64,000 nucleotides of DNA from Flavobacterium pisciphilum (lineage in GTDB: Bacteria; Bacteroidota; Bacteroidia; Flavobacteriales; Flavobacteriaceae). Location: positions 124,001 to 188,000 of the forward strand of contig NZ_JAJJMO010000001.1 of assembly GCF_020905345.1 (NCBI RefSeq), written 5' to 3'. Shown here piece after piece: positions 1 through 10,600 of this stretch (positions are counted from its first letter, which is position 1; each line of letters opens with the position of its first letter). The notes under the pieces are model-generated. The model did not search any database. It was not told the DNA's origin and was given only the letters and a program-made list of their open reading frames with translations. The position numbers and the translations under genes were made by a program.

Positions 1-231
1 AACCACAATTGGCACTTCATGTCCAAAAACTTTGAATATCTCTTGTTTGATTAAAAAACCAACTTTCGACGCATTGTCTTCATCAGTATCTACAAAAACA
101 TTTCCTGACTGAATGTAAGTTTGTACATTTTGAAAGCCTATACCTTCAAGTGTTGTTTTTAAAGCTTCCATTTTTATCATGTTATGTCCTGAAACATTGA
201 TACCACGAAGTAATGCGAGATGTGTTGTCAT
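1..231 (-). CDS. DUF1697 family protein, 3' part cut by the window edge
   Basis: The minus strand reads from an ATG at 231 straight off the left edge, giving the first 77 residues. The opening MTTHLALLRGINVSGHNMIK followed by TYIQSGNVF is the hallmark N-terminus of DUF1697 proteins, which are small cytoplasmic proteins of unknown function. The frame is intact, so this is a normal gene truncated only by the window. A TATCTTTG promoter element lies 16 bases upstream of the ATG. Family assignment is confident; the biological role is unknown. Confidence 0.85.
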   Translation of the reverse strand, partial: MTTHLALLRGINVSGHNMIKMEALKTTLEGIGFQNVQTYIQSGNVFVDTDEDNASKVGFLIKQEIFKVFGHEVPIVV

Positions 232-246
232 TTTTTTAATTTTGTT

Positions 247-254
247 CAAAGATA
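247..254 (-). promoter_or_regulatory. -7 element of the DUF1697 gene
   Basis: On the minus strand this reads TATCTTTG, an exact match to the Bacteroidota TAnnTTTG element, 16 bases before the DUF1697 ATG. The untranslated leader would be very short. No clear -33 TTG was found. Confidence 0.5.
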
Positions 255-305
255 AAGATTCAATTATAATAAAAACCTAGGGCTATTTAAAATAGTTACC
301 AGTTA

Positions 306-2048
306 CTAATAAGTTTCAATATTGAATTTCCACAAAAATTCGTTCAATTTTATTTGATATTTTTCTTTTGCTTCATTTATGATGCTTTCAGTTTCTTCCT
401 TAGTTAGAATTGGATCGTAACCAAAATTTTCTTTAACCCAGTTTAGGTATTCTTCTCTATTTTCACTTTCCTGATAGTCTTCTTCGTATTTGTAATAATA
501 AATATTCTCATGGTCAACAGAAATTTCGACATCGTAGGTAAGTAATTGAATTAGTTTTGAGGTGTTTTCTGCCACAATATGCACCCCTCCTTCATCACCA
601 AAAACAACAATTGGACAATTATTTAAATCATCATCTATAAGCCAGTATGCATAAGAACTTCCTGTGCCATTTGCTTTTGCAAATTCAATAAATTGATTAT
701 AAAATTCTTCGTTTTCTGACCATGTTTTTAATCCAGTTTTATCTATTGAATGCATATAAAAAGACTCAGAATAGAATTGATTACCAAGGTGGTATTCAAA
801 TTCAAATAGCTTTATCAAATCATTAGGAATTTTGGACTCACCAAACTGTACTGAAAAATCGTTTAGAGCGTATTTGTTTTCGTCTTGCATGTTTTCATCA
901 TAATCTTCAGTTGGAGACTGATTTGTTAATACTTCGAAGGCATTTATTACGGCACATTTTATAGAATAATATTCAATACCTAGTGCAACTTCATTATCTA
1001 ACCATTGGTATTTTGTGGTTCCGTCTTCATTAAGATATTCTAGTAAAAGTGTTATTTCCTGGGTGTCATTACATAATAATGCGCGCATTCTAATATTAAA
1101 TCCATTTACAATCTCTGCCGATATCTGGCTGTATTGCATCTCATTATGAATAAAATGGACAAAAATATATTTTGTGCTTTCATATTCAAGGCACAAACTT
1201 CCATTTCTTTTTATTTCTTCTTTATCAGATAGTATTTCTATCATATTGATAAACTGATTGCGGAAATTGGTGTATAAATAGCGTTCTGATTTATTATGGT
1301 CAATGAGGGAAAGTCTTCGCTTGAAAACGTCTTCATAGTAATTATTTGTCAATAGTTCTGAATCATAATCGACAGAATGTTCAATATATAAATCGTTAAC
1401 TATATCAGATAATTTATGGGTTGATGGAAAGTAATTTTCTACTATAATAATTGATCCGTCTACATCAGTAAGTTTGCTGCAAATTGATACATCAGGGCGA
1501 TTTACATTAATTACGGCTTGTACTGCAGTGAAAGTTTCAAAATGCATACGCATATCATCACTGTAAACGAGCCATGCTGTAGTATCTCCTTTTACAAAAA
1601 GTTCTCCATGATTGTATTCACCTAAAAGGGAGTCACATTTTAAGCCACCACCTAAATAATGTACACTACCAAATAAAGTAATATTGATAGTAGTAGTTTT
1701 TCCTAATACAATTAGAGCAGGTGAATTATCTGTATCCCAAGCACTGATTGATATGTTGGCAGTTAAATTTCCTTTAAAAATGAAGCCTAAAATAAATACA
1801 TCTCGTTCTTCATTTGTATCATACTTCATCTCAAGCATATCCATTTCTACGTCATTTTCTGCAAGTAAAAAAATGGATTTTTCTTCGTAGTCAGGAAAGC
1901 GCCAAGTATCTTCAAAAACATTATAAATTTTTTCACCTTCAAAATCAGTAAGGTTACCAATAATTTCATGTGCTTGATGTCGATTAATTACTTTGAATTC
2001 AACACCCTCAAAAAGCATAGTTTCGAAGGGGATTTTGTCTTCTTTCAT
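306..2048 (-). CDS. Large beta-solenoid / SUKH-like protein of unknown function
   Basis: This is a 580-residue cytoplasmic protein with no signal peptide or membrane segment. Residues about 85-190 contain a repetitive beta-rich stretch with a GEYNHGELFVKGD motif, which resembles polymer-forming or beta-helical segments of immunity-type proteins. The last 200 residues, with IVVFGDEGGVHIVAENTSK, resemble the SMI1/KNR4 (SUKH) fold; that match is from pattern memory and is uncertain. I start at ATG 2048 (MKEDKIPF). A TTG at 2105 in the same frame is part of a TATATTTG promoter element and so is unlikely to be translated. SUKH proteins often act as immunity proteins of polymorphic toxins, but no toxin gene is adjacent, so that role is inference. 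Confidence 0.7.
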   Translation of the reverse strand: MKEDKIPFETMLFEGVEFKVINRHQAHEIIGNLTDFEGEKIYNVFEDTWRFPDYEEKSIFLLAENDVEMDMLEMKYDTNEERDVFILGFIFKGNLTANISISAWDTDNSPALIVLGKTTTINITLFGSVHYLGGGLKCDSLLGEYNHGELFVKGDTTAWLVYSDDMRMHFETFTAVQAVINVNRPDVSICSKLTDVDGSIIIVENYFPSTHKLSDIVNDLYIEHSVDYDSELLTNNYYEDVFKRRLSLIDHNKSERYLYTNFRNQFINMIEILSDKEEIKRNGSLCLEYESTKYIFVHFIHNEMQYSQISAEIVNGFNIRMRALLCNDTQEITLLLEYLNEDGTTKYQWLDNEVALGIEYYSIKCAVINAFEVLTNQSPTEDYDENMQDENKYALNDFSVQFGESKIPNDLIKLFEFEYHLGNQFYSESFYMHSIDKTGLKTWSENEEFYNQFIEFAKANGTGSSYAYWLIDDDLNNCPIVVFGDEGGVHIVAENTSKLIQLLTYDVEISVDHENIYYYKYEEDYQESENREEYLNWVKENFGYDPILTKEETESIINEAKEKYQIKLNEFLWKFNIETY

Positions 2049-2102
2049 TATGTTTATATAATTATTTATAAATTTATATTTGAGTTTTAGCGCGAGGCTA
2101 TT

Positions 2103-2110
2103 CAAATATA
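2103..2110 (-). promoter_or_regulatory. -7 element deciding the start of the SUKH-like gene
   Basis: The minus strand reads TATATTTG, an exact TAnnTTTG match, about 55 bases before ATG 2048. It overlaps the alternative TTG codon at 2105, which argues for the downstream start. A second match (TACATTTG) lies at 2142-2149. Confidence 0.45.
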
Positions 2111-2221
2111 TTGAGTAAATTTTATATTAAATCACCTTAAACAAATGTATGATTTATCTTTTTTAAAGTGGTTGAACTTTAATTAAATAAGATAAATAGA
2201 ATGGGTTTTGTTTATCAATAT

Positions 2222-2267
2222 ATCAGTAGCTTTTATAAATCCATTTGGAGTCATAAAAGCTACTGAT
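2222..2267 (-). terminator. Hairpin downstream of the zinc-ribbon gene
   Basis: A perfect 15-bp inverted repeat (ATCAGTAGCTTTTAT and its complement) with a 16-base loop lies 8 bases after the stop of the 2275-3054 gene. There is no strong T-tract on the minus strand, so it is a likely but not classical terminator. Confidence 0.5.
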
Positions 2268-2274
2268 ACTGTTT

Positions 2275-3054
2275 TTATTTTGCTCGTTCTATTGTTTCAA
2301 AATCTAAATCCATTACAGCATTATGATTAAGTATTGCTCCCAAATATTTTGGAGTCATTTTACCGTTATGATCTTTATTGTACATGAAAAACTGCCCAAA
2401 ATTACCTCCATTTGAGTCTGTAAATTTCTTTACTTTATATTCTTTAGAATCAAATGCATCAGCATTAGGAGAAAGCTTTTCCCATTCAGCTTTAGAAAAA
2501 CTCATCGGAATCATTTCTTTACTACGAATAACATACATGGTATCTGCATCAATACGTACCAGTTTTACCAATGCACCTTGCAATTGACTATTTTCTTGAG
2601 ACCATGTTGATTTATAGATATCTCCAGATTGCGGGTTAGTAATTAATGCAGCATACTCCTCCGACTTTTTTTCGATTGATTTGTTATTGATCTTACTGTA
2701 GCCTAATGCAATTAAAATAAGTATTGGTAATACAATGCAAAATGACCATGGATATAATAACTGCCACAAGGTTCTTTTATGATTGTTTTTAATATTATTA
2801 ATCTCGGCTTCTATATTGGCGGAGTATTTTTTCTTTGCAAATACAGATGCATCAGGGTTTTTTAAAACTTCACCGCAATTGGTGCAAACAACTCCTGTTT
2901 TGCGCCCCATTCCAAAGAATGGAATAATCATTGAGATATAGCGTATGTACAATGTTAATTCAATACATCCATTTTTATTACATACTGGACAGATTTCTTC
3001 AGAAATAATTTTTGAAGTTAAAGGCTTTGTTACAATTTCGTAAACGTAAATCAT
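2275..3054 (-). CDS. Zinc-ribbon, single-pass membrane protein of unknown function
   Basis: A 259-residue protein. The N-terminus carries a CPVCNKNGC pair and, about 35 residues later, a CTNCG pair, forming a four-cysteine zinc ribbon. One hydrophobic segment (about residues 97-117, LLYPWSFCIVLPILILIALGY) anchors it in the membrane. The C-terminal half (about 120-259) is a soluble domain with no motif I recognise. It lies 49 bases downstream of the STM3941-like gene on the same strand, so co-transcription is plausible. The function is unknown. Confidence 0.7.
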   Translation of the reverse strand: MIYVYEIVTKPLTSKIISEEICPVCNKNGCIELTLYIRYISMIIPFFGMGRKTGVVCTNCGEVLKNPDASVFAKKKYSANIEAEINNIKNNHKRTLWQLLYPWSFCIVLPILILIALGYSKINNKSIEKKSEEYAALITNPQSGDIYKSTWSQENSQLQGALVKLVRIDADTMYVIRSKEMIPMSFSKAEWEKLSPNADAFDSKEYKVKKFTDSNGGNFGQFFMYNKDHNGKMTPKYLGAILNHNAVMDLDFETIERAK

Positions 3055-3103
3055 TTTGTTAATTAATTTAGGGGGTTATTAAATAGCAAATAATTGCTCA
3101 ATC

Positions 3104-3655
3104 TTAGTTATTTATATTCTTTGTTTTATCTATCATCTGAAAAATATTTCTCTTTAATTCAGTAAGATCACAATTCAAAAGCCTTGCATTTATCCACAAT
3201 AAAGCATTATCATTTTCGTAAGAATAGGTTTCTACTTTTTTGCGGTGTTTTTTATTTTGAATTTTATTTATATAAATAGATGGTTGCGAAACAATTATAT
3301 TTAAGGTGGTTTCGTATTGTTCCTTTGTTTCTACACATCTTGTTATGTCTTCCCAATTTACTATTCCAATCTGAGTGAAATACTTTCCGTAAAAAAGAAT
3401 TCCTTTGTGATTCAGCGTAATTTGTATTTCATTATAATAGAACAAACGTCCTTCTCTTATTGTGTAAAAGAGCATTCCAATAATGACAAAAGGAGATAAA
3501 AAAAGCACTTCCGGATGAAAATTTTGACTATCGTAAAACTGCGTTGTATTATACCATAACATCCAAACCGCAATTAACAAGAGGGATAGAAATAAAGTGA
3601 AACGGATTATAATTGTTTTTTTATTTAGGTAAATGTGGTAAGGAAGCCTTTGCAT
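3104..3655 (-). CDS. STM3941-like membrane protein (PH-like domain)
   Basis: A 183-residue protein with two membrane segments near the N-terminus (about 14-34 and 47-63), then a soluble region containing GILFYGKYFTQIGIVNWEDI. An N-terminal transmembrane hairpin followed by a bacterial PH-like domain is the layout of STM3941-family proteins, which are frequent in Flavobacteria. No enzymatic role is established for them. It is the first gene of a likely transcript with the zinc-ribbon gene. Family assignment is from pattern memory. Confidence 0.55.
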   Translation of the reverse strand: MQRLPYHIYLNKKTIIIRFTLFLSLLLIAVWMLWYNTTQFYDSQNFHPEVLFLSPFVIIGMLFYTIREGRLFYYNEIQITLNHKGILFYGKYFTQIGIVNWEDITRCVETKEQYETTLNIIVSQPSIYINKIQNKKHRKKVETYSYENDNALLWINARLLNCDLTELKRNIFQMIDKTKNINN

Positions 3656-4054
3656 GATTTTTATTTCAACAGTAATTTTCTATATATAACTCTTCATCTC
3701 AAATAGTGTTGAGAGAAGAATTTATTATTGAATTAATTAGCTCTTCCTCTAGAGTTTTTCAAAAATAAGTATTTTCTTTCGTATAAAAAACTTACTAAAA
3801 GAAACTTTTTTAAGAAATATATTCTTAAAACATTTGAGTTATTGAGTTGTCAATTTGTTTTATGAAATATATAAATGATTCTTTCTTACTATAAATGAAT
3901 GTATTTAACTTTTTTCAAAACAATTACATTTTCTATTTTCCTAATTAAAATCTATCTTCGCTTTTTATAAATATTGAATCATTTTATTGATTTAGCGATT
4001 AACAAAACTTGATAATCTACTAATTCAGCTATCTAAATAACCCAATAATCTAGA
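3656..4054. other. Divergent intergenic region before recG
   Basis: 399 very AT-rich bases without a credible gene separate the STM3941-like gene (minus) from recG (plus). A near-match promoter element, TATCTTCG, ends at 3960. The last 50 bases before recG contain recurring AATCTA/AATAATCTA words of the kind seen in other spacers of this window. Confidence 0.5.
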
Positions 4055-6163
4055 ATGTCTAATAATCTTCTTCAAACTCCTATCGAATATTTAAAAGGTG
4101 TTGGTCCTAATCGGGGCGAATTGCTTCGTAAGGAATTGGGGATTCATAAATATATAGATTTGGTAAACTTTTTTCCGAATCGATATATAGACCGAACACG
4201 ATATTATAAGATTAATGAATTACAGAATACGGGCTCAGAGGTTCAGATTGTTGGTAAAATCATCAATATAAAAACGGTTGAGTTTGCCAAAAACAAAAAG
4301 CGATTAGTAGCTACTTTTGTTGATGACACGGGTCAAATAGATTTAAACTGGTTTCAGGGACACAAATGGATTCGTGAAAGTTTAAAGATCAATGAAGTTT
4401 GTGTTATTTTCGGAAAATGTAGTCAGTATGGCAGTCAGTTTAGCATGGCGCATCCTGAGATTGAATTAATGGCTGAGCACGAACAGAGTCTGCGTTCTGC
4501 TATGCAGCCTGTTTACCCATCGACAGAAACTTTGACTAACCGAGGTATTTCTAATCGTGTGATTAATAAACTCATGCAGCAGTTATTTCTAGAAACACAA
4601 GCCTTGTTTACAGAAACATTACCAGATTATTTAATAAACGAATTAAAACTGATTCCTAAAAGAGCAGCTTTATTCAATATACATTTCCCAAAGAGTAATG
4701 ATGTTTTGGCGAAAGCTCAATATCGATTAAAATTTGAGGAATTATTTTATATTCAGTTGCAACTGATAACTAAAAACCTAATTAGTAAGCATAAAATCAA
4801 AGGGCATCCATTTGTAAAAGTGGGTGAATATTTTAATGTTTTTTATCAAAATCACTTGCCTTTTGAGCTTACAAATGCTCAAAAAAGGGTAATTAAGGAG
4901 ATTCGTGTTGATATGGGGAGTAATGCCCAGATGAATCGATTGTTGCAAGGAGATGTAGGTTCTGGTAAAACAATTGTTGCTTTTATGAGCATGCTATTGG
5001 CGATTGACAATGGTTTTCAGGCTTGTTTGATGGCACCAACAGAAATCTTGGCTAATCAGCATTTTATTGGATTGTCTGAGCTAGCAGCGACATTAAATAT
5101 CAATATAAAAATTTTAACTGGTTCTACTAAAATTGCTGCTAGAAGAGTAATTTACGAAGAATTAGAAAATGGCAGTTTACACATTTTAATAGGTACTCAT
5201 GCGTTATTAGAAGACAAGGTTAAGTTTAAAAACTTAGGATTAGCTGTAATTGATGAGCAACATCGTTTTGGTGTGGAACAACGCTCGAAACTGTGGAAAA
5301 AGAATGAAATTCCACCTCATGTACTAGTTATGACCGCCACTCCTATTCCAAGGACTTTGGCAATGAGTTTGTATGGTGATCTGGATATTTCTGTGATTGA
5401 TGAATTGCCTCCGGGGCGTAAGCCTATTCAAACCGTTCATCGTTATGATAGTAATCGCCTTAAAGTTTGGAAGTTTTTGCGTGATGAAATTGCTTTAGGT
5501 AGACAAATTTATATTGTATATCCGTTGATTCAAGAGTCTGAAAAAATGGACTTTAAAGATTTAATGGATGGGTACGAGAGTATTTCTCGTGATTTCCCAC
5601 TACCAACTTATTCGATTTCTATTCTTCATGGAAAAATGAAGCCTGCAGATAAAGATTCTGAAATGAAACGTTTTTCTGAAGGGAAAACCAATATAATGGT
5701 TGCTACTACGGTTATTGAAGTTGGTGTAAACGTACCCAATGCGAGTGTAATGATTATAGAAAGTGCGGAACGTTTTGGTTTGTCACAATTGCATCAATTA
5801 CGTGGGCGTGTTGGTCGTGGAGCTGAACAGAGTTATTGTATATTAATGACTTCGCATAAATTGAGTTCTGACAGTAAAACTCGAATGGAAACGATGGTTC
5901 AGACCAATGATGGTTTTGAAATTGCCGAAGTAGATTTAAAACTTCGTGGTCCTGGTGATTTAATGGGAACACAACAAAGCGGTGTATTAAATCTTCAAAT
6001 AGCCGATATTGTTCGTGACCGTGATATTTTGGCCCTAGCCCGAAATTATGCTTTAATGATTCTTAAAGAGGATGCGCCCCTACAAAAAACAGAAAATGCT
6101 ATTTTAAAAGCTGTTTTTATTGAGCTAACAAAGAAAAAGAATATCTGGAACTATATAAGTTAA
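4055..6163 (+). CDS. recG: ATP-dependent DNA helicase RecG
   Basis: This 702-residue, full-length superfamily 2 helicase remodels stalled replication forks and branched recombination intermediates. The N-terminal wedge/OB region covers about residues 1-250. Walker A GDVGSGKT is at 299-306 and the DEQH box at 400-403. Helicase motif III (TATPIPRTLAMSLYGDLD) follows, then motifs V/VI with TTVIEVGVNVPNA and QLRGRVGRG, and the RecG TRG-type end. It is a stand-alone housekeeping gene, unrelated in function to the efflux operon that follows after 322 bases. Confidence 0.97.
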   Translation: MSNNLLQTPIEYLKGVGPNRGELLRKELGIHKYIDLVNFFPNRYIDRTRYYKINELQNTGSEVQIVGKIINIKTVEFAKNKKRLVATFVDDTGQIDLNWFQGHKWIRESLKINEVCVIFGKCSQYGSQFSMAHPEIELMAEHEQSLRSAMQPVYPSTETLTNRGISNRVINKLMQQLFLETQALFTETLPDYLINELKLIPKRAALFNIHFPKSNDVLAKAQYRLKFEELFYIQLQLITKNLISKHKIKGHPFVKVGEYFNVFYQNHLPFELTNAQKRVIKEIRVDMGSNAQMNRLLQGDVGSGKTIVAFMSMLLAIDNGFQACLMAPTEILANQHFIGLSELAATLNINIKILTGSTKIAARRVIYEELENGSLHILIGTHALLEDKVKFKNLGLAVIDEQHRFGVEQRSKLWKKNEIPPHVLVMTATPIPRTLAMSLYGDLDISVIDELPPGRKPIQTVHRYDSNRLKVWKFLRDEIALGRQIYIVYPLIQESEKMDFKDLMDGYESISRDFPLPTYSISILHGKMKPADKDSEMKRFSEGKTNIMVATTVIEVGVNVPNASVMIIESAERFGLSQLHQLRGRVGRGAEQSYCILMTSHKLSSDSKTRMETMVQTNDGFEIAEVDLKLRGPGDLMGTQQSGVLNLQIADIVRDRDILALARNYALMILKEDAPLQKTENAILKAVFIELTKKKNIWNYIS

Positions 6164-6426
6164 TAGGTTCTTGAGTTGCTAAGAATTTGAAGTTTGAAAC
6201 AAGATTTGAAGGGATAATAGTCTTGTGAATTGTTTTTTATTTTCTCATATTTTTATTTAAATATAAAGCACTGACTTTGATTGAATTAAAAAAATAAAAG
6301 CGTTTTTTTCTATTTTTTTTACTTTTACCATTAAACCTTTGTTCATTAATTATGTCTATACTATTAATATTTGTATGTACAAGTGTTAAATAAAAAATAA
6401 GACTTATACTTTTAATTACAATAACC

Positions 6427-6434
6427 TAAATTTG
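6427..6434 (+). promoter_or_regulatory. Promoter -7 element of the efflux operon
   Basis: TAAATTTG is an exact TAnnTTTG match 51 bases before the adaptor gene, inside the 322-base spacer after recG. The rest of the spacer (6164-6485) is AT-rich and holds no gene. No convincing -33 TTG is visible at the usual spacing. Confidence 0.5.
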
Positions 6435-6485
6435 TGAATTAACTTAAAACCAAAATCTATTAATTCTAGTTTTACCCAATATCTT

Positions 6486-7547
6486 ATGAAAATAAAAAAC
6501 CTTGTTTATGCCTTGCTAATAATCGGAATAGGAGGATTTATCGCCTACCGAATTGTATCCAATAAAAATAAGAATGACGAATCTAAAGGTCAGAATAGTA
6601 AAAACAATCCAATTACTGTTTCGGGAGTTGTAGTAGATACTCAAACTTTTGATAATAATTTATCCTTATCTGGATCTATTGAAGCCAATGAACAAGTAGA
6701 AATTAGAAGTGAAGTTTCTGGTATTGTTGAAGGTATTTATTTTAGTGAGGGAAGTAATGTCACTAAAGGTCAGGTTCTTTTTAAGGTAAACGATTTAGAG
6801 TTAAAAGCACAACTAAAACAAGCTACTACTAAAGAAAGTCTGGCTGCAGAAAATGCTAGAAGAGCTAAATTACTTCTTCAAAAAGAAGCTATTAGTCAGG
6901 AAGAATATGATGTTGCTAAAGCTGATTATGCTTCTGCGCAAGCACAAAGCCAATTAATACGTGCACAAATTGCAAAAACAGCTGTAAAAGCTCCGTTTTC
7001 TGGAAAAATTGGATTGCGTTCAATTTCTCCGGGTACCTATATCACACCTACAGTTTTGGTTGCAAAGTTGGTTAATACCAGTAAATTAAAAATTACATTC
7101 TCAATCCCAGAGAAATACGCTAGCCAAGTAAGAGATAATTCTATTATTACCTTCACTGTTTCGGGGTCAAATACATTATATACTGCTAAAATCTATGCTA
7201 TTGAGCCAGAGGTTGCTGTTGAAACAAGAACGCTTCAAATTAGAGCTATTGCAGAAAATAAAGATGGTAAATTATTCCCAGGGACATTTGCTGATGTAAA
7301 ATTACCATTGGATATCATAAAAGATGCGATTGTAGTTCCTACTGAAGCAATTATACCGGTTCAGAATGGTAAAAAGGTTTTTATCTCAAATTTTGGTAAG
7401 GCCAAAGAAGTAATGGTAGAAACTGCTACAAGAACAGATGCTTCAATTTTGATTCTTTCTGGTTTAAAAAAGGGCGATACCGTTATAACAAGTGGTGTAA
7501 TGTCATTAAAAAATGATAATCCAATTAAAGTAAAAGTTAAATTATAA
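6486..7547 (+). CDS. RND efflux periplasmic adaptor (membrane fusion protein)
   Basis: A 353-residue HlyD/AcrA-type adaptor joining an inner-membrane RND pump to an outer-membrane channel. An N-terminal hydrophobic segment (about 6-24) serves as membrane anchor or uncleaved signal. The first lipoyl half-motif (IEANEQVEIRSEVSGIVEGI) precedes an alpha-helical hairpin at about 105-155, and the second lipoyl half (VKAPFSGKIGLRSISPG) follows it, then beta-barrel and membrane-proximal domains. It lies 92 bases before the pump and is the first gene of the pump/channel operon. The substrate is not readable from sequence. Confidence 0.93.
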   Translation: MKIKNLVYALLIIGIGGFIAYRIVSNKNKNDESKGQNSKNNPITVSGVVVDTQTFDNNLSLSGSIEANEQVEIRSEVSGIVEGIYFSEGSNVTKGQVLFKVNDLELKAQLKQATTKESLAAENARRAKLLLQKEAISQEEYDVAKADYASAQAQSQLIRAQIAKTAVKAPFSGKIGLRSISPGTYITPTVLVAKLVNTSKLKITFSIPEKYASQVRDNSIITFTVSGSNTLYTAKIYAIEPEVAVETRTLQIRAIAENKDGKLFPGTFADVKLPLDIIKDAIVVPTEAIIPVQNGKKVFISNFGKAKEVMVETATRTDASILILSGLKKGDTVITSGVMSLKNDNPIKVKVKL

Positions 7548-7639
7548 GTTATGAATTTGAAATTATAAGATTTGACACTTTTGTTAAATCTCAAATAATT
7601 AAAAAACATAATTCATTCCCCCATTTATAATTCAAAAAA

Positions 7640-10600
7640 ATGAGTTTATCAACTACAAGTATAAGGAGGCCCGTACTAACAATTGTTTTGAATCTAGCAA
7701 TTGTATTATTTGGTCTTATAGGATATAGTTTTTTAGGTGTAAGAGAATTTCCATCTATCGATCCAGCACAAGTTTCTGTTCGTACGAACTATACAGGAGC
7801 AAATTCGGATATTATAGAATCTCAAATTACCGAACCGCTTGAGAAAGCAATTAATGCCATTGACGGAATTCGAAATATTACTTCATCAAGTGTACAAGGA
7901 AGTAGTAATATTACCATTGAATTTAATCTTGATAAAAACCTTGAAGAAGCAGCAAATGATGTTCGTGATAAAGTATCACAAGCTGTTCGTAGTTTGCCAC
8001 AAGATATAGATGCTCCTCCAGTTGTTTCTAAGGCTGATGCTAATGGAGAATCTATAATTTCTATGACGGTTCAAAGTGATACGAGAAGTGCGCTTGAATT
8101 GAGTGATTATGCTGAGAATGTTATTTCACAACGATTAGAAACGATTCCGGGAGTAAGTGGTGTTCAAATTTGGGGGCAAAAGCGTTATGCTATGCGTTTG
8201 TGGATTGATCCAATAAAATTGGCTGCATACGGATGTACAGTATCTGAAGTTCGTAATGCATTAAATGCTCAAAATGTTGAGCTACCATCTGGAAAGTTAA
8301 CTGGAGACAATACAGAGTTAACTGTAAAAACGGTTGGAAATTTATCTAAAGCGGAAGAGTTTAATAATATTATTATTCGCTCAGAAGGCGAAAAAATAGT
8401 TCGTTTAAGTGATGTTGGAAGAGCTGAATTAGGGCCTGAAAATACAGAAACGAAACTAAGTCAGTCTGGACTTCCTATGATTGGTCTTGCGATTGTACCT
8501 ATGCCGGGAGCTAATTACCTTGATATTTCTAAAGAGTTTTATAAAAGATATGATGCATTAAAAAAAGATCTACCTAAAGATATTCAACTTAATATTGCAA
8601 TCGACAGTACTCTTTTTGTTAAGAAATCTGTTTTAGAAGTTGCCGAAACCTTAATGATATCTATTGTTCTGGTTATCTTGATTATCTTTTTGTTTTTTAG
8701 AGATTGGGCAATTGCATTCAGACCCTTGATTGATATCCCTGTTTCTTTAATAGCAACATTCTTTATTATGTGGCTCTTTGGATTCTCAATTAATGTACTG
8801 ACCTTACTGGCAATTGTCTTGGCTACAGGACTTGTGGTTGATGATGGAATTGTGGTAACCGAGAATATCTTTAAGAAAGTTGAAGAAGGAATGTCGCCAA
8901 TTGAAGCAGCGATTAAAGGATCAAATGAGATTTTCTTTGCTGTAATATCTATTTCGGTAACACTTGCTGCTGTATTTTTACCAGTAATCTTTTTGGAGGG
9001 ATTCGTAGGACGACTGTTTCGAGAGTTTGGAGTTGTCATTGGTGCGGCTGTATTAATTTCTGCATTTGTTTCTTTGACGTTAACCCCTATGTTGAATGCT
9101 TATTTAATGAAAGGTGGCGAACAAAAAAAGTCAAATTTCTATATTAAAACTGAACCTTACTTCGAAAAATTGAATAGTGGATATGCTGAAGCATTAACTC
9201 GTTTTATGAAGAAAAAATGGTTGAGCTTCCCTATTATTGCTATTTGTTTTGGATTGATTTATTTGTTTTTTAGCATATTGCCAAAAGAAACAGCTCCTTA
9301 TGACGATAGAAGTTCGCTTGTATTAAGTGTTACTACTCCTGAAGGATCTTCATACGAATATACAGATCGTTTTATGCAAGAACTTGGGCAGCTGATTGAA
9401 GACTCGATTCCAGAGAAAAAAGTGAGCTTAGTAATTACTTCACCGGGATTTGGATCTTCTTCTGTAAATAGCGGAAGGGTTAGAATTGCATTGAGTGAAC
9501 CAAATGAAAGAACGCGTTCTCAAAAAGAAATTGCTGAAAAACTAACCAAATGGACCAAAAGATATTCTGAAGCAAAAACTTCTGTAACTGAACAGCCTAC
9601 TATTGCTGTAAACCGTCGTGGAGGATTGCCAATTCAGTATATTATTCAGGCACCTAATTTTCAGAAACTACAAGAAAAGATTCCGTTGTTTATGGATGAA
9701 GCCAATAAAAATGATACTTTTTCGGTAACAGACGTAAACTTGAAATTTAATAAGCCAGAAATAAATGTAAGTATCGATCGTGAAAAAGCAGAGAGTTTAG
9801 GTATTTCTATTATCGATATTGCACAAACATTACAACTTTCTTTAAGTGGTCAACGTTTTGGTTATTTTATTAAAAACGGTAAGCAATATCAGGTTATAGG
9901 ACAATTTGATCAAAAAGACCGTTCGAAACCATTGGATTTGACTTCGATGTTTGTAAAAAACAAAAAAGGACAATTAATACAAATGGATAATGTGGTTACG
10001 ATTGAAGAACAAAGTAACCCACCACAATTGTATCATAACAACAGGTATATGTCGGCTACAGTTTCGGCTGGTTTAGCTCCGGGCAAAAGTATTAGTGATG
10101 GTATTGATGCTATGAATGAAATCAAAGCTAAAGTTCTAGATGATTCTTTTACTACAGATTTAGGTGGGGAATCACGAGATTTTGTTGAAAGTAGCTCGAA
10201 TACCTCATTTGCATTTGGATTGGCTTTATTGTTAATATTCTTGATATTATCTGCTCAATTTGAAAGTTTTATTGATCCGTTTATTATTATTTTGACTGTT
10301 CCAATGGCTGTTGCTGGGGCATTATTCTCTCTATGGTTGTTTAATCAAACGTGGAATATCTTTAGTCAGATTGGAACTGTGATGCTGATTGGTTTAGTGA
10401 CTAAGAACGGTATTCTAATCGTCGAGTTTGCTAATCAATTACGAGAACAAGGAAAGCCAAAATTAGAAGCTATTTTAGAAGCTTCTGAAGCTCGACTTAG
10501 ACCAATCTTAATGACAAGTTTGGCAATTGCATTAGGTGCTTTACCAATTGCAATGTCGCTTGGTGCTGCTTCTACAAGCCGTATAGGAATGGGAGTTGTT

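Noticed and set aside
8584..9039. A 151-codon antisense frame inside the RND pump gene
   Set aside because: It is the complement of a clearly conserved pump region; its composition reflects the pump's codons.
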